DNA of 56,575 bases, taken from positions 1-56,575 of the forward strand of contig DATGLE010000194.1 in the NCBI GenBank assembly GCA_035294325.1, given 5' to 3'. Both the position numbers and the translations under genes were made by a program. Below the pieces are notes generated by a model that ran no database searches, had not been told where the DNA came from, and was given only the letters and a program-made list of their open reading frames with translations. Below are positions 1 through 8,141 of this stretch, piece by piece. This DNA comes from DATGLE01 sp035294325. GTDB taxonomy: Bacteria > Chloroflexota > Ktedonobacteria > Ktedonobacterales > Ktedonobacteraceae. Positions within the stretch are counted from its first letter, which is position 1, and each line of letters begins with the position of its first letter.

Positions 1-1
1 C

Positions 2-136
2 AGTATTGGCAGCGCGGGCAGTATCTTGAGTATTGGCGGTGCAGGTACAATTCTGGGTATCGGCGGCAGAGGCATATTTCAGCGCAAGGGTCAGGATTCC
101 GCTGGCAGGCTGCTTTCCTTCAAAAGAAGCAGCTAA
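2..136 (+). CDS. C-terminal end of a Gly/Ser-rich repeat protein (partial)
   Basis: An open frame enters from the left edge and stops at TAA 134-136, giving 44 residues. The visible part begins with a repetitive pattern of the type SILSIGGAG / TILGIGGRG, in which Ile/Leu alternates with Gly/Ser about every six residues. A basic tail ending in KRSS follows. Such hexad-like Ile-Gly-Ser repeats occur as C-terminal extensions of some bacterial oxidoreductases and secreted proteins; that is family knowledge, and nothing here tells the function. The repetitive amino-acid pattern favours real coding. The 5' part lies outside the window, so length and start are unknown. A 41-bp tandem repeat begins three bases after the stop. 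Confidence 0.5.
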   Translation, partial: SIGSAGSILSIGGAGTILGIGGRGIFQRKGQDSAGRLLSFKRSS

Positions 137-139
137 CCT

Positions 140-336
140 GGCTCACACAGGTTCGACAGGCACCGCCTTCCCGCCGTTCTGGCTCACACAGGTTCGACAG
201 GCATTGCCTTCCCGCCGCTCCGGCTCACACGGCTTCGACAGGCACCGCCTTCCCGCCGCTCCGGCTCACACAGGTTCGACGGGCACCGCTTTCCCGCCGC
301 TCCGGCTCACACAGGTTCGACAGGCACCGCCTTCCC
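140..336. repeat. 41-bp tandem repeat, about 4.8 copies
   Basis: Unit boundaries at 140, 181, 222, 263 and 304; the last copy is cut short at 336. Each unit starts GGCTCACACAGGTTCGAC and ends with TTCCCGCCGCTCC. Copies differ at only a few positions. A plus-strand frame stays open across the array, but its translation is simply the repeat read through and has no ribosome binding site, so I do not call a gene. The array lies just after the partial gene at 2-136 and runs into a dispersed repeat (337-371). Confidence 0.9.
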
Positions 337-371
337 GTAGGGGCGCTGCGAGCGGCAGCGAGCAAGCCCGC
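337..371. repeat. Single arm of a dispersed GTAGGGGCG-type repeat
   Basis: Thirty-five bases beginning GTAGGGGCGCTGCGAGCG and ending GCAAGCCCGC. The same 35-mer forms both arms of the inverted-repeat element at 17387-17502, and a shorter relative flanks 21357-21529. Only one arm is present here, which suggests a solo or decayed copy. Confidence 0.8.
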
Positions 372-430
372 CGCTCACCGCGCCCCTCCACAGATACCGT
401 GACGTTAAAAAACATGCACATGGGCGTTAA

Positions 431-1162
431 TTAGAGCCTGATTGGATTCTGCTGCCCGTCGGTCAGATCGTACATCGTCCGCGCCGGATCGGTATGCTGA
501 CGGAGCCAGGCTTGCAGATCCTCACTCAGCGGCTCGCCATTCCAGACGGTGAGCGAGTAGTCGTCCTGCTGGATCAGGCGCGTCAACTGCGGCCAGGAGG
601 CCGGCAGCAGACAGGCGCGCACAGGAAAGGTGACTTGCGACACCCCCCGGCATACGGCCAGCATTGCATCGACGTTGCGGGCAGTATAAGAGAAATGCGG
701 ATCCGAGTGCGTCGTCCAGCCAATTGAGAGGATGCCCTCTGGATACAATTCCTGGCATATCGCGATGAAATCAGTCGCACGAAACCGCGAGGGCCAGGCG
801 CGATTTCCCTGGAGGATATCAGCATTCAGCAGGACGGGGCGAGAGAGCGCTGCCATGCGCAACATCTTCAAACAGGGAGCCAGCGCCGCCGGATCCTTAA
901 AATCGAGCTTCAACCCCTGCCGCGAGGACTCCATAGCCTGTAACAGATCTTCAAACGTCAGATCACTCTCGCGCAGCGGCGGGTGCGCCGCCACCGGCTG
1001 TCCACGCGCGGAAGTGCAGATATCGCTTTCAATCATCATGATCTGCGGATCATCGAGGAAGCGCCGCAGTCGCGCTTTGCTATTAACCGCGTGCGCCCAG
1101 GTAATATCGCCCGGCGTATCGACGCAATAATGTTCTTGCAGGTAGGATACTAATGCTTTCAT
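431..1162 (-). CDS. FAM151/menorin (DUF2181)-like protein
   Basis: A 243-residue protein without signal peptide or membrane segment. It follows the FAM151 pattern along its whole length: DITWAHAVNSK (residues 19-29), MMIESDI, AHPP, GLKLDFKDP, PVLLNADIL, SIGWTT, VTFPVRA and LTVW. The family is thought to adopt a TIM-barrel fold related to glycerophosphodiester phosphodiesterases, with the Glu-x-Asp and His of the IESD and AHPP motifs near the presumed active site; no bacterial substrate is known to me. The family is best known from animals, so the bacterial copy is worth noting. It is transcribed alone, away from the Vgb-like gene, and the ribosome binding site is weak. The family assignment is fairly certain, the reaction unknown. 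Confidence 0.8.
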   Translation of the reverse strand: MKALVSYLQEHYCVDTPGDITWAHAVNSKARLRRFLDDPQIMMIESDICTSARGQPVAAHPPLRESDLTFEDLLQAMESSRQGLKLDFKDPAALAPCLKMLRMAALSRPVLLNADILQGNRAWPSRFRATDFIAICQELYPEGILSIGWTTHSDPHFSYTARNVDAMLAVCRGVSQVTFPVRACLLPASWPQLTRLIQQDDYSLTVWNGEPLSEDLQAWLRQHTDPARTMYDLTDGQQNPIRL

Positions 1163-1196
1163 TCAACTAAATCACTGGCGCTTTCATTTGAGAATA

Positions 1197-1253
1197 TTAA
1201 CCATCAAGTTCGGGAATTTCTCCTCTGTGCGTAGCTGCGCGATTGATCGCGCT
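1197..1253. repeat. Partial copy of a MITE-like inverted repeat
   Basis: The segment AGTTCGGGAATTTCTCC followed by GTGCGTAGCTGCGCGATTG and CGCGC matches the left half of the complete element at 17829-17939 and the remnant at 6699-6746. It lies between the divergent FAM151-like gene and the end of the beta-propeller gene. The right half is missing or decayed. Confidence 0.65.
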
Positions 1254-1292
1254 TATCCGGCTCCAGAAGGGCATCCAGACTCGATTCAGGCT

Positions 1293-2495
1293 TTATTTCA
1301 AAGTTCCGCTGGGCCACATCGCCAGCAGCAGAATATCCTGCTGGGTGAACCAGACGGTGCCATTACTCTGTACGACCAGCCCATCGTATGGATGTGCTAT
1401 TTTGTTCGGGAGCCGCTTCGTCACGACCTGTCCCGTTCTGGGATTCAGGTAGCCGACCCGCTGGGATAGCGAGTCATCGAACCAGACATTGCCATGTGAG
1501 TCCACGCCGATGCCTGAGATATGCGTATTATAACACGCATCTGGATTAGGACAAATGTTTGATGAGACAAAGAAACTGCGGCTGTCGCTGGTCGTGGGAT
1601 TAAATTCCCCGATGGTGCCCTGAAACCCGCCGGTAAACCAGACGTTGCCCGCACTATCGGTAGTAATCATATGCGGGCGCGCGGTATCAACTGCGTGCTC
1701 CACAATGGTCGCTTTGCCCGAGAGTGAGGGGACGAAGAAGCCAATCTGCCCCAGCCCCGCTTTATTTTCGCTAAACCAGACGTTGCCCTGCGGATCCATC
1801 GTGATACCATAGGGTTGACTGTTGGGCGTCGGCACAGGATTCTCTACGAGTTTGTGCGTCCGTGGATCAAAGAAGCCAATTTTGCCGGCCTTGAGCTCGG
1901 TGAACCAGATGTTTCCGTTCTTGTCAATAAGAAGGTCATAGGGCATGCTGCCCTTCGTCACGGCCCACTGCTGCCAGCTTTCTGTCTGCGGATTGAGTTC
2001 GCCAATTGCATCGCTGTTGGGCTGGGTAAACCAGATGTTCCCGGCAGCGTCCAGAGCAACAAAGAGCGGGCTGGAGAAACCGGGCGGCTCTCCGTAAGCG
2101 CGGATAAAGCTGCCATCGGCCAGGGCGTACTGACCTATCGTACCGGCTATCACCTCATGGCATGTTACCAGCGGCTCACAGCCCGGCTCTCCCACCCAGA
2201 CAAACCCGCGTCTTTCATCGATGGCTATGCCCCAGGGCATGGTCGTGGTGGGGGTCTGGCTTGCAATGGTCGTCTGGGCGCGGTGAGCAACCGCGGGCGT
2301 TTCGTTCGAGCGATTGCGCTGCACCAGCATCTGCGGGGCTACCGGCACCTGTGAAAAGAGGCTTCCCCCGGCTATGTAGAGTCCCACGCCTACCAGCACA
2401 ATCACTATCAGCAGGCCCACCCCCACACCGATCACCGCCTTACTGCTGCGCCTCACATCCCTGGACGTACTTGCATTGGCTGATCGTTTCTTCAT
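1293..2495 (-). CDS. Membrane-anchored Vgb-like beta-propeller protein
   Basis: About 400 residues from the ATG at 2495, which has GAGGT ten bases upstream; an upstream in-frame start at 2546 is less convincing. A basic N-terminus is followed by one membrane segment (about residues 22-44), then a Ser/Thr/Pro-rich linker. The rest is a six- to seven-fold repeat with the signature GNIWFT/GNVWF, the hallmark of streptogramin B lyase (Vgb)-type propellers. In true Vgb the enzyme linearises virginiamycin B through a catalytic His and a metal; most relatives lack proven lyase activity. The anchor suggests the propeller faces outside. I cannot assign a substrate, and a binding or structural role is equally possible. 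It stands alone. Confidence 0.75.
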   Translation of the reverse strand: MKKRSANASTSRDVRRSSKAVIGVGVGLLIVIVLVGVGLYIAGGSLFSQVPVAPQMLVQRNRSNETPAVAHRAQTTIASQTPTTTMPWGIAIDERRGFVWVGEPGCEPLVTCHEVIAGTIGQYALADGSFIRAYGEPPGFSSPLFVALDAAGNIWFTQPNSDAIGELNPQTESWQQWAVTKGSMPYDLLIDKNGNIWFTELKAGKIGFFDPRTHKLVENPVPTPNSQPYGITMDPQGNVWFSENKAGLGQIGFFVPSLSGKATIVEHAVDTARPHMITTDSAGNVWFTGGFQGTIGEFNPTTSDSRSFFVSSNICPNPDACYNTHISGIGVDSHGNVWFDDSLSQRVGYLNPRTGQVVTKRLPNKIAHPYDGLVVQSNGTVWFTQQDILLLAMWPSGTLK

Positions 2496-2772
2496 CTTCC
2501 GGCTGACCTCAAATATGCATTGGCCCTTCTCATAAGCAGGTCCCATCTGGCACTGACGTTATATACTATGAAATAGACGCAGCAAAGAACAGAAAACAGG
2601 TTTTTCAAAGAGTATCATGATTCCCAAATTTTAGTTATCGAAGCAGCTTCTTATAGGAAGCTTTTCCCACCCACCTGAATATACTACCAGAAGAAGCTCT
2701 TTGTTGCACTACTTTTAATGATACGTTATCTTTAAATGAACATTTAGCGCCTATTTGTGTGGAGGTTCTCAG

Positions 2773-3696
2773 GTGTCTTCATCTTATCCTGATTATAACC
2801 GCATATCCGTTCAAACCTGCCTCCGCTGCGGGGTAGTGCTGCCACCCAACGAGTATCGGTGCTATCGCTGCGGATACATTAACGCACCGTCCCGGGCAGG
2901 AGCCGCGAAAAATGGGGCGCCGCCCGCCCCATCTGAGAGAAGACGGCGGCGCAATCGGCGCGAACTGCCCCTGGCCTTTATTATCGGCGTCGCCGGTCTA
3001 TTCATCCTGCTACTGGAGGTGGGCGTTTACGGCTCCCAGTACCTTTCAGCGCAGACGCGGGCACGCGCGGAAGCCCTCGCCACACAGATTGCCGCTAAAC
3101 CTGAGGGATCCCCGCTCTTTGCCGACACTTTTGCCAATGATGCCAATGGCTGGAACCTTCAAGGCGAGGCGCCTGGAGTCGCGGTCTCGCTCGCCGGAGG
3201 CGCGCTGACCCTCACGGATACTACCCATACTCTGCTCTGGGAACTGGTGCCCGGCACGCGAACTTTCAGCGATTTCAGGCTCCTGGTTGATGCTACCCTT
3301 ACGAAGGGCGATCAAAATAATGGCTACGGTGTCTATATCAGGGGCACCGCCAACCAGCAGAGCGATCTCGCGACGTATTATCGCTTTGAGCTATATGGCG
3401 ATGGGACATATGCCATATTCAAAGGGGTTGTTGACGCAAACGGCCAATCTACGGCTACGAAGATTGTCGATTACACGCAGTGCGCGGCAATCCAGCCGCA
3501 GGGCCAGGTGAATCACATCCTGATCACCGCCAACGGCCCCACGCTATCATTCATGGTCAACGGTCAAACATTGAAGGTGTTTAATGATAGCAGCTACACC
3601 AGTGGCTCCGTCGCGTTGTTCGTCTCGAATCTACCCGAAGCGGCGCCGGGAGCGCAGGCGCGCTTTTCCAACTTCTCTATCTACCCGCTGCATTAG
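2773..3696 (+). CDS. Zinc-ribbon, single-span membrane protein with C-terminal LamG-like sandwich
   Basis: The likely start is GTG 2773, with GGAGG at 2761-2765 seven bases upstream; a TTG at 2755 is also in frame but lies before that site. About 307 residues. A zinc ribbon (CLRCG...CYRCG) sits near the N-terminus, a Pro/Arg-rich linker follows, then one membrane helix (about residues 70-92). The extracellular part is a beta-rich domain starting FADTFANDANGW, with NGYGVYIRG, YYRFELYGDG and FSNFSIY. That pattern is typical of LamG/concanavalin-like or DUF1080-like sandwiches that often bind carbohydrate. Cytoplasmic ribbon plus outside sandwich suggests a sensor or surface protein. The TAG stop forms the first three bases of a 35-bp palindrome. 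Confidence 0.75.
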   Translation: MSSSYPDYNRISVQTCLRCGVVLPPNEYRCYRCGYINAPSRAGAAKNGAPPAPSERRRRRNRRELPLAFIIGVAGLFILLLEVGVYGSQYLSAQTRARAEALATQIAAKPEGSPLFADTFANDANGWNLQGEAPGVAVSLAGGALTLTDTTHTLLWELVPGTRTFSDFRLLVDATLTKGDQNNGYGVYIRGTANQQSDLATYYRFELYGDGTYAIFKGVVDANGQSTATKIVDYTQCAAIQPQGQVNHILITANGPTLSFMVNGQTLKVFNDSSYTSGSVALFVSNLPEAAPGAQARFSNFSIYPLH

Positions 3697-3767
3697 CAAT
3701 ATTATTCAACAGGCGCTGGCTCCCTCCCTGTGGGGAGGGAGCCAGCGCCTGTTGAATAATATTGCTA
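3694..3767. terminator. Perfect 35-bp palindrome, bidirectional terminator
   Basis: Arms 3694-3728 and 3733-3767 are perfectly complementary, with a TGTG loop. The stem starts TAGCAATATTATTCAACAGG and ends with a GGGAGGGAGCC clamp next to the loop. The A/T-rich outer part gives a U-rich tail on both strands. The TAG stop of the plus-strand gene and the TAG stop of the minus-strand gene are the outermost three bases of the two arms, so one hairpin serves two convergent genes. Confidence 0.92.
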
Positions 3768-3959
3768 GCGAGTATCGAGTTGCTCAGGATCAACGTGCAG
3801 TTCCCGCGTCGCACCCTCTATGCGCGCCCTGATGACGACGCTATCCGACTCCTGGCGAATAACGACAGCGGGTACGGGCATACAGTAACGCTCGCGCTGA
3901 TAATGCCATGTTACCAGCTCATGCTCGCGAAATGCTTTCTTGTCCCGCACATTCTGCAT
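3765..3959 (-). CDS. Small conserved-looking protein, 64 aa
   Basis: A 64-residue, soluble, charged protein starting MQNVRDKKAFREHELV and rich in Val/Arg/Glu in the second half (IRQESDSVVIRARIEG), a pattern suggesting a small beta-barrel. I do not recognise the family. An AGGGAATAGGA purine-rich stretch precedes the ATG. Its stop is embedded in the palindromic terminator shared with the convergent zinc-ribbon gene, which supports a real gene end. Function unknown. Confidence 0.55.
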   Translation of the reverse strand: MQNVRDKKAFREHELVTWHYQRERYCMPVPAVVIRQESDSVVIRARIEGATRELHVDPEQLDTR

Positions 3960-4068
3960 TTTCCTATTCCCTTCTATTATTCCCTTCTATGATCTGCTAA
4001 TTCCTGTGCAAATGAAAAATGGGCTGCGCCCGGCATTAATGTTAGTATATTGTTGAGGGATTGTCAAT

Positions 4069-4971
4069 TTAGATGCACCGTTTGGGGATGATGATGGGAG
4101 CAAGCACGGGAGCCAGTGTCGCAAGCAGGATGATCGCGCCTCCTATGAGCGTGCGCAGACGCGGAACCTCGTCCAGCAGGAGCAATGCGAAGAGAATGCC
4201 CCAGACCGGCTCCAGGCTACCGAAGAGGCTGGCAAGCTGCGCGGTAATGTCGCGCATGCCGGCAATGAAGAGCGTATGAGCGATAGCGGTGCAGCCGACG
4301 CCAAGCAGGAGCAGAATGCCAAGCTCGCGCGGCGTGAAGAGAGTCGTAGTGGGCAGTAGAAAGAGAGTCGGCAAAAGTACTATGGCCGCACAGCCGTCCT
4401 GGTAGAGACTGATGGCGAGACTGGCGTAAGACTTGCCCAGCCAGCGGTTGATAACCGAGAGCAGGGCGAAGGTGGCGCCGGCAAGCAGCCCCAGCATAAC
4501 GCCAAGCGTGGCGGCGTTGGTCAGCGAAAAAGAGGGAACCAGCAGATAAATACCGAAGAGGATTACGAAGGCGGCGGCGATCTGGAAGCGATTCGCCCGC
4601 TGGCGCAACAGCAGAGGCTCAAGAAAAGCTGTGAAGAGAGGGAAGGAGGAGAAGGAGAGCAGGCCAATGGCGACGTTGGAGACGGAGATGGAGGCGAAGA
4701 AGGCGGTCCAGTGGACGGCGAGCAGTGCCCCCTGGCCGATGAGCAGCGCAAGATCGCGGCGCCGGCGTGGGCGTAGATCGACGCGGCGTGCAAGCACCAC
4801 AATCACCAGCGCCCCCCCGGCGAAGACGACGCGCCCCAGCACAATCAGCGGCGCCGGCAGCATGCTGAGCTTGCCCAGCACGCCGGCCAGACCAAAGAGC
4901 AGCACGGCGATATTGGCGCTCAACAGGCCGCGCGCCGTATTTACTTCCGATTGCACGATATCTCTATTCAT
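4069..4971 (-). CDS. EamA-type drug/metabolite transporter (DMT superfamily)
   Basis: A 300-residue protein with about ten hydrophobic helices arranged as two EamA repeats of five, the standard DMT layout. Recognisable pieces are LLFGLAGVLGKL in helix 1, ALLAVHWTAFFASI, the end-of-repeat VPSFSL, and SLEPVWGILFALLLLDEVP in the second repeat, where the Glu-Pro pair is the family hallmark. These proteins export small metabolites or amino acids by exchange with protons; the substrate here cannot be told. It is an isolated gene followed by a palindromic terminator region on one side and a 23-bp tandem repeat on the other. The ribosome binding site is weak. Confidence 0.85.
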   Translation of the reverse strand: MNRDIVQSEVNTARGLLSANIAVLLFGLAGVLGKLSMLPAPLIVLGRVVFAGGALVIVVLARRVDLRPRRRRDLALLIGQGALLAVHWTAFFASISVSNVAIGLLSFSSFPLFTAFLEPLLLRQRANRFQIAAAFVILFGIYLLVPSFSLTNAATLGVMLGLLAGATFALLSVINRWLGKSYASLAISLYQDGCAAIVLLPTLFLLPTTTLFTPRELGILLLLGVGCTAIAHTLFIAGMRDITAQLASLFGSLEPVWGILFALLLLDEVPRLRTLIGGAIILLATLAPVLAPIIIPKRCI

Positions 4972-4988
4972 AGAAACCTATAATTAAG

Positions 4989-5092
4989 GGCCGGCCTGCC
5001 CGTCCGCCCTGGGCCGGCCTGCCCGTCCGCCCACGGCCGGCCTGCCCATCCGCCCTGGGCCGGCCTGCCCACCCGCCCTGGGCCGGCCTGCC
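4989..5092. repeat. 23-bp tandem repeat, about 4.5 copies
   Basis: Units begin at 4989, 5012, 5035, 5058 and 5081. Each starts with the 8-bp palindrome GGCCGGCC and continues TGCCCGTCCGCCC. Copies differ by one to three bases. It fills the gap between the DMT gene start and the histidine kinase end. Confidence 0.9.
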
Positions 5093-5096
5093 AACA

Positions 5097-5117
5097 AGAC
5101 GACCGCAAGGGTCGTCT
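5097..5117. terminator. Small hairpin downstream of the histidine kinase
   Basis: Arms AGACGACC (5097-5104) and GGTCGTCT (5110-5117) enclose GCAAG. It lies about 70 bases after the end of the minus-strand kinase gene. There is no clear U-tract, so it may equally be a REP-like repeat unit. Confidence 0.4.
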
Positions 5118-5188
5118 CTACATGTAGAGGTGAGGAACCCTGGCCGGGGGAGCAGATAATGCCCTCGTCTTCTCCCTGAGACCCCCGT

Positions 5189-6709
5189 TTATGCGAGGCG
5201 TTTGATAAGGGGTAGACGTACCTCAAAGGTCGAGCCTGCGCCTATCTTGCTCTCTACCAGAACTTCTCCGCCGTGGGCCTGCACAATCCATTGTACAATA
5301 GCGAGACCCAGCCCCGTACCCCCCGGTTCCCCCTCAGAAGGAGTTGCCCGCAATTCCTCCCGCCTGTTGTGCGAACGCGCCCTGTCCACGCGATAGAAGC
5401 GATCAAAAAGATAGGGCAGATGCTCCTCGGCGATGCCCGGCCCGTCGTCCCGCACGCGGATGACGCCCCATTTACCGTGCTTCTCCGCTACTTCCACGCA
5501 TACGCTCTTACCGATGTCTCTGGTATACTTGATCGCGTTCTCGACAAGGTTCATCACCATTCTGCTCAGATATTGCTGATCGCCCATCACTGGCATCTCG
5601 GGCAGATTGCCGGTCGACAGCGTAATGCCGCTCTGCCGCGCCAGCGGAAGTAGCCGCTCGACGCAATCCAGCGCGACATCGCTCAGATCAACCTCCTCCA
5701 GATGCAGCGCGATCTGCCCGGTATCGGCCCGCGCCAGCAACAACAGGCTGTTGACGACTGCGGTCATGTGTTCGTTCTCGCTCTGTATCAATTCCAGGAC
5801 CTGCCTGTACTCCTCGGGCTTGCCCAACTGCGTCAACGCACGGTTGATCTCCAGGTTGATGATCGTGAGCGGTGTGCGCAACTCGTGGCTGGCGTCGGCA
5901 GTAAAGCGCGTCTGGCGTTTGAAGGCAGCTTCCAGGCGGCCTAGCATCTGATCGAAGGTGGCGGCCAGTTCACCAAACTCATCGCGGCGCCGCAGATTCA
6001 AACGGCGGCGCAGGTCGCTCGCATTGATCTCATTTGCCATGCGCGTAATCATCTTTACCGGGCGCAGCGATTTACCGGCCAGCCAGAAACCGCCAATAGC
6101 CGCTGCCAGCAGCCCCAGCATGCCATGAAAGAGCCAGATAGCCAGCAAGGGCATCCGAAATTCTTTTTGCAGACCAATTGCCAGAATAGCAATACGAGTA
6201 TTTTGATACAAAACAGGTGTAACCAGCACGCGATAATCGTTGCCCCCCCACCAGCTACGCCAGCCATTGTTATGCCAGCCATTGGAACGGGGCTGCGGCA
6301 TCGTGAGATCAAAGAGCGCCTGGCCGCTTTGCGCCCTGTTCTGCAATTGCAGGACGACACTGGATGGCAGCGTACCACGCTTATCCAGAACGACCCCATC
6401 GGTGCTCAGCAGGAGCACGAATTCGTCCGCAGAAAGCGTCTGAGGCTGCACGGCCGGGGACTGACCACTCAGGATGGCCCGTCTATAACCGGAGCCAAGC
6501 TGCTTCGCGTCCTGATACAATTGCGTTTCCTGCTGGCTGGCTGCGCTGGAATTAAGATATGTTGTGTAGTAGAGGCTGCTGCCGAACAGGGTCATAATGA
6601 ACGCCATAACCGCCAGGTACCAGAGCGTCAGGCGTACTCTTACGCTGGAGAAAAATGAGCCAGAGATGTGTGCGGATCTTCGCCGTTTCATAATAATTAA
6701 GCCGAACAT
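5189..6709 (-). CDS. Membrane sensor histidine kinase (HAMP-HisKA-HATPase)
   Basis: About 506 residues. A basic N-terminus precedes a first membrane helix (about 30-52), a periplasmic-side loop of about 120 residues, a second helix (about 175-205) and a HAMP segment. The phosphoacceptor box is ASHELRTPLT with His near residue 275, the N box LVENAIKYT, then DDGPGIAEEHLPYLFDRFYR and GTGLGLAIVQWIV. It autophosphorylates and passes the phosphate to the response regulator whose gene lies 67 bp upstream on the same strand. The start is uncertain: AAGGAG abuts the ATG at 6709 and is 18 bases from the ATG at 6691, neither ideal. The start region overlaps a repeat remnant. Confidence 0.9.
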   Translation of the reverse strand: MFGLIIMKRRRSAHISGSFFSSVRVRLTLWYLAVMAFIMTLFGSSLYYTTYLNSSAASQQETQLYQDAKQLGSGYRRAILSGQSPAVQPQTLSADEFVLLLSTDGVVLDKRGTLPSSVVLQLQNRAQSGQALFDLTMPQPRSNGWHNNGWRSWWGGNDYRVLVTPVLYQNTRIAILAIGLQKEFRMPLLAIWLFHGMLGLLAAAIGGFWLAGKSLRPVKMITRMANEINASDLRRRLNLRRRDEFGELAATFDQMLGRLEAAFKRQTRFTADASHELRTPLTIINLEINRALTQLGKPEEYRQVLELIQSENEHMTAVVNSLLLLARADTGQIALHLEEVDLSDVALDCVERLLPLARQSGITLSTGNLPEMPVMGDQQYLSRMVMNLVENAIKYTRDIGKSVCVEVAEKHGKWGVIRVRDDGPGIAEEHLPYLFDRFYRVDRARSHNRREELRATPSEGEPGGTGLGLAIVQWIVQAHGGEVLVESKIGAGSTFEVRLPLIKRLA

Positions 6710-6746
6710 CTCCTTTGTGCGCAGGTGCGCGATTTACCGCTCGTCT
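6699..6746. repeat. Remnant of the 17829-type MITE-like repeat
   Basis: GCCGAACATCTCC followed by TTTGTGCGCAGGTGCGCGAT resembles the left half of 17829-17939 and the copy at 1197-1253. It supplies the start codon and the purine-rich sequence in front of the histidine kinase, so insertion may have reshaped that gene's 5' end. Confidence 0.5.
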
Positions 6747-6776
6747 ACGCCCATCAATCATTGCCAGATCATTTTA

Positions 6777-7472
6777 TTAAACCGCATCACTGCGTTCCTG
6801 CCGTGGAGAAGACAACCGGTAGCCAATCCCTCGAATAGTTGTCAGCAACTTTACCGCGAAAGGATCATCGATCTTGCGGCGCAGCCGGCGCACGTAGACA
6901 TCGATAACGTTTGAGTTCCCTTCAAAATCGTAGTTCCAGATATGCTGCTCGATCATCTCACGCGTCACCACGCGGTCAGGATGATACATGAAGTATTCAA
7001 GCAGCGCAAACTCCTTCGGCGTCAACTCGATGCTGCGCCCATCCCGCTCGACGCTGTGTGTTACCGGATCAACGACGAGACCACCCAGTTCCAGGCGCCC
7101 GTTCGTGTAGGGATGCTTGCGGCGCAGTAAAGCGCGCAAACGAGCGAGCAACTCACGCATCGCGAACGGCTTCACGAGGTAATCATCGGCGCCACAATCC
7201 AGGCCCTCTACCCGATCATCGATGCTATCGCGGGCTGTTAAGAGCAATATCGGTATATGAATACGCCTGCGGCGCAGTTCGCGGCAAACTTCCAGGCCAT
7301 CCTTCTCGGGCAAAAGGATATCGAGAATGATCAGATCATACGGCGTCAGTTCCGCTAAATCCTGCCCCTCCCGCCCATCATAGGCGACATCGACGCTATA
7401 GCCCTCGTGCTCCAGGTTCATTTGCAGCGAACTGCTGAGGCGGTGATTGTCTTCGACTACCAGGATTCGCAT
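6777..7472 (-). CDS. OmpR/PhoB-family response regulator
   Basis: A 231-residue two-domain regulator. The receiver starts MRILVVEDNHRLSSSL, with the acidic pair ED at 7-8, the phosphoacceptor Asp51 in LIILDILLP, the conserved Thr in LLTARD and Lys in YLVKPF. The C-terminal winged helix carries ELTPKEFALLEYF and NVIDVYVRRLRRKID, ending IRGIGYRL. It is transcribed before its cognate histidine kinase. The intergenic region toward the divergent small membrane protein contains two TGACAAA-like repeats (around 7538-7556), which could be a binding site; that is inference. Confidence 0.95.
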   Translation of the reverse strand: MRILVVEDNHRLSSSLQMNLEHEGYSVDVAYDGREGQDLAELTPYDLIILDILLPEKDGLEVCRELRRRRIHIPILLLTARDSIDDRVEGLDCGADDYLVKPFAMRELLARLRALLRRKHPYTNGRLELGGLVVDPVTHSVERDGRSIELTPKEFALLEYFMYHPDRVVTREMIEQHIWNYDFEGNSNVIDVYVRRLRRKIDDPFAVKLLTTIRGIGYRLSSPRQERSDAV

Positions 7473-7652
7473 ACTGGCTCTCCTTCAACGGGAACGTTGC
7501 TACCGGCTTCTTCTTATCTGTGATTATCGCACAGCAAGATGACAAATTGATGACAAAAATGAGCAATATCGTTCATGGTCCTGTCATCTGAACCCGTTAC
7601 ACTTCAGATACACAAACACATTGCTCGATGCTTAGTAAGGAGAAGAGTCATC

Positions 7653-8051
7653 ATGACGGCACGCATTCTACAGATCGTCGTTGGTATCGCCGGCCTGTGT
7701 GCTCTGGTGCTTGGCCTGCTCATCTGGATCGCCAATCTGGACCTGATCTCGTTTCATATGCTCTTTGGCATTCTCGTCACCCTGGGGCTGCTGATAATGG
7801 GTATTCTCGCGCTCACCACTCGGGGACTGCGCGTCCTGGGCATTGTTGGCATTATCTACGCCATCATTGTGCCAATCTTCGGCCTGTCACAATTCAACAT
7901 TCTCGTGGGCAATCTGCACTGGATCATCCAGGCGCTGCATATGCTGGTGGGTATTGGCGCAATGGCGCTGGCGGGCATTCTTGGCGCACGCTACATGACG
8001 CTGAGGCGCAGGGTGGCTAAACCAGCCACCAGCTCTGGAGCGCTGCGTTAA
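7653..8051 (+). CDS. Small four-helix membrane protein
   Basis: A 132-residue protein from ATG 7653, with AAGGAGAAG about ten bases upstream; an in-frame extension to 7575 adds only basic, non-conserved residues. It has four hydrophobic helices: ILQIVVGIAGLCALVLGLL, LLIMGILAL, IVGIIYAIIV and ALHMLVGIGAMALAGI, with His in the second and fourth segments and a basic C-terminus. I do not recognise a named family; it resembles uncharacterised small integral membrane proteins. It diverges from the response-regulator/kinase operon, so it could be a target of that system, but no direct evidence exists. Confidence 0.7.
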   Translation: MTARILQIVVGIAGLCALVLGLLIWIANLDLISFHMLFGILVTLGLLIMGILALTTRGLRVLGIVGIIYAIIVPIFGLSQFNILVGNLHWIIQALHMLVGIGAMALAGILGARYMTLRRRVAKPATSSGALR

Positions 8052-8068
8052 GCATTTCTGGTTTTTGA

Positions 8069-8095
8069 AGGGCCGGCTCCTGGGAGTCCGGCCCT
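8069..8095. terminator. Hairpin between convergent genes
   Basis: Arms AGGGCCGG (8069-8076) and CCGGCCCT (8088-8095) around an 11-base loop, 17 bases after the stop of the small membrane protein and 46 bases from the end of the convergent galactanase gene. It lacks a strong T-run. Confidence 0.5.
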
Positions 8096-8141
8096 GTAGT
8101 TAGAGCGCCTTCTTCTGAGGAATCCTGCGTCCCCCTATGGC

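Noticed and set aside
140..336. tRNA-like GGTTCGA motifs
   Set aside because: They recur every 41 bp as part of the tandem repeat and lack cloverleaf arms.
33..434. Long plus-strand open frame across the left repeat array
   Set aside because: Its sequence is the 41-bp repeat translated; no ribosome binding site and no family.
5273..6658. Plus-strand frames opposite the histidine kinase
   Set aside because: The minus strand has H, N and G boxes in order; the plus frames are fragmentary.
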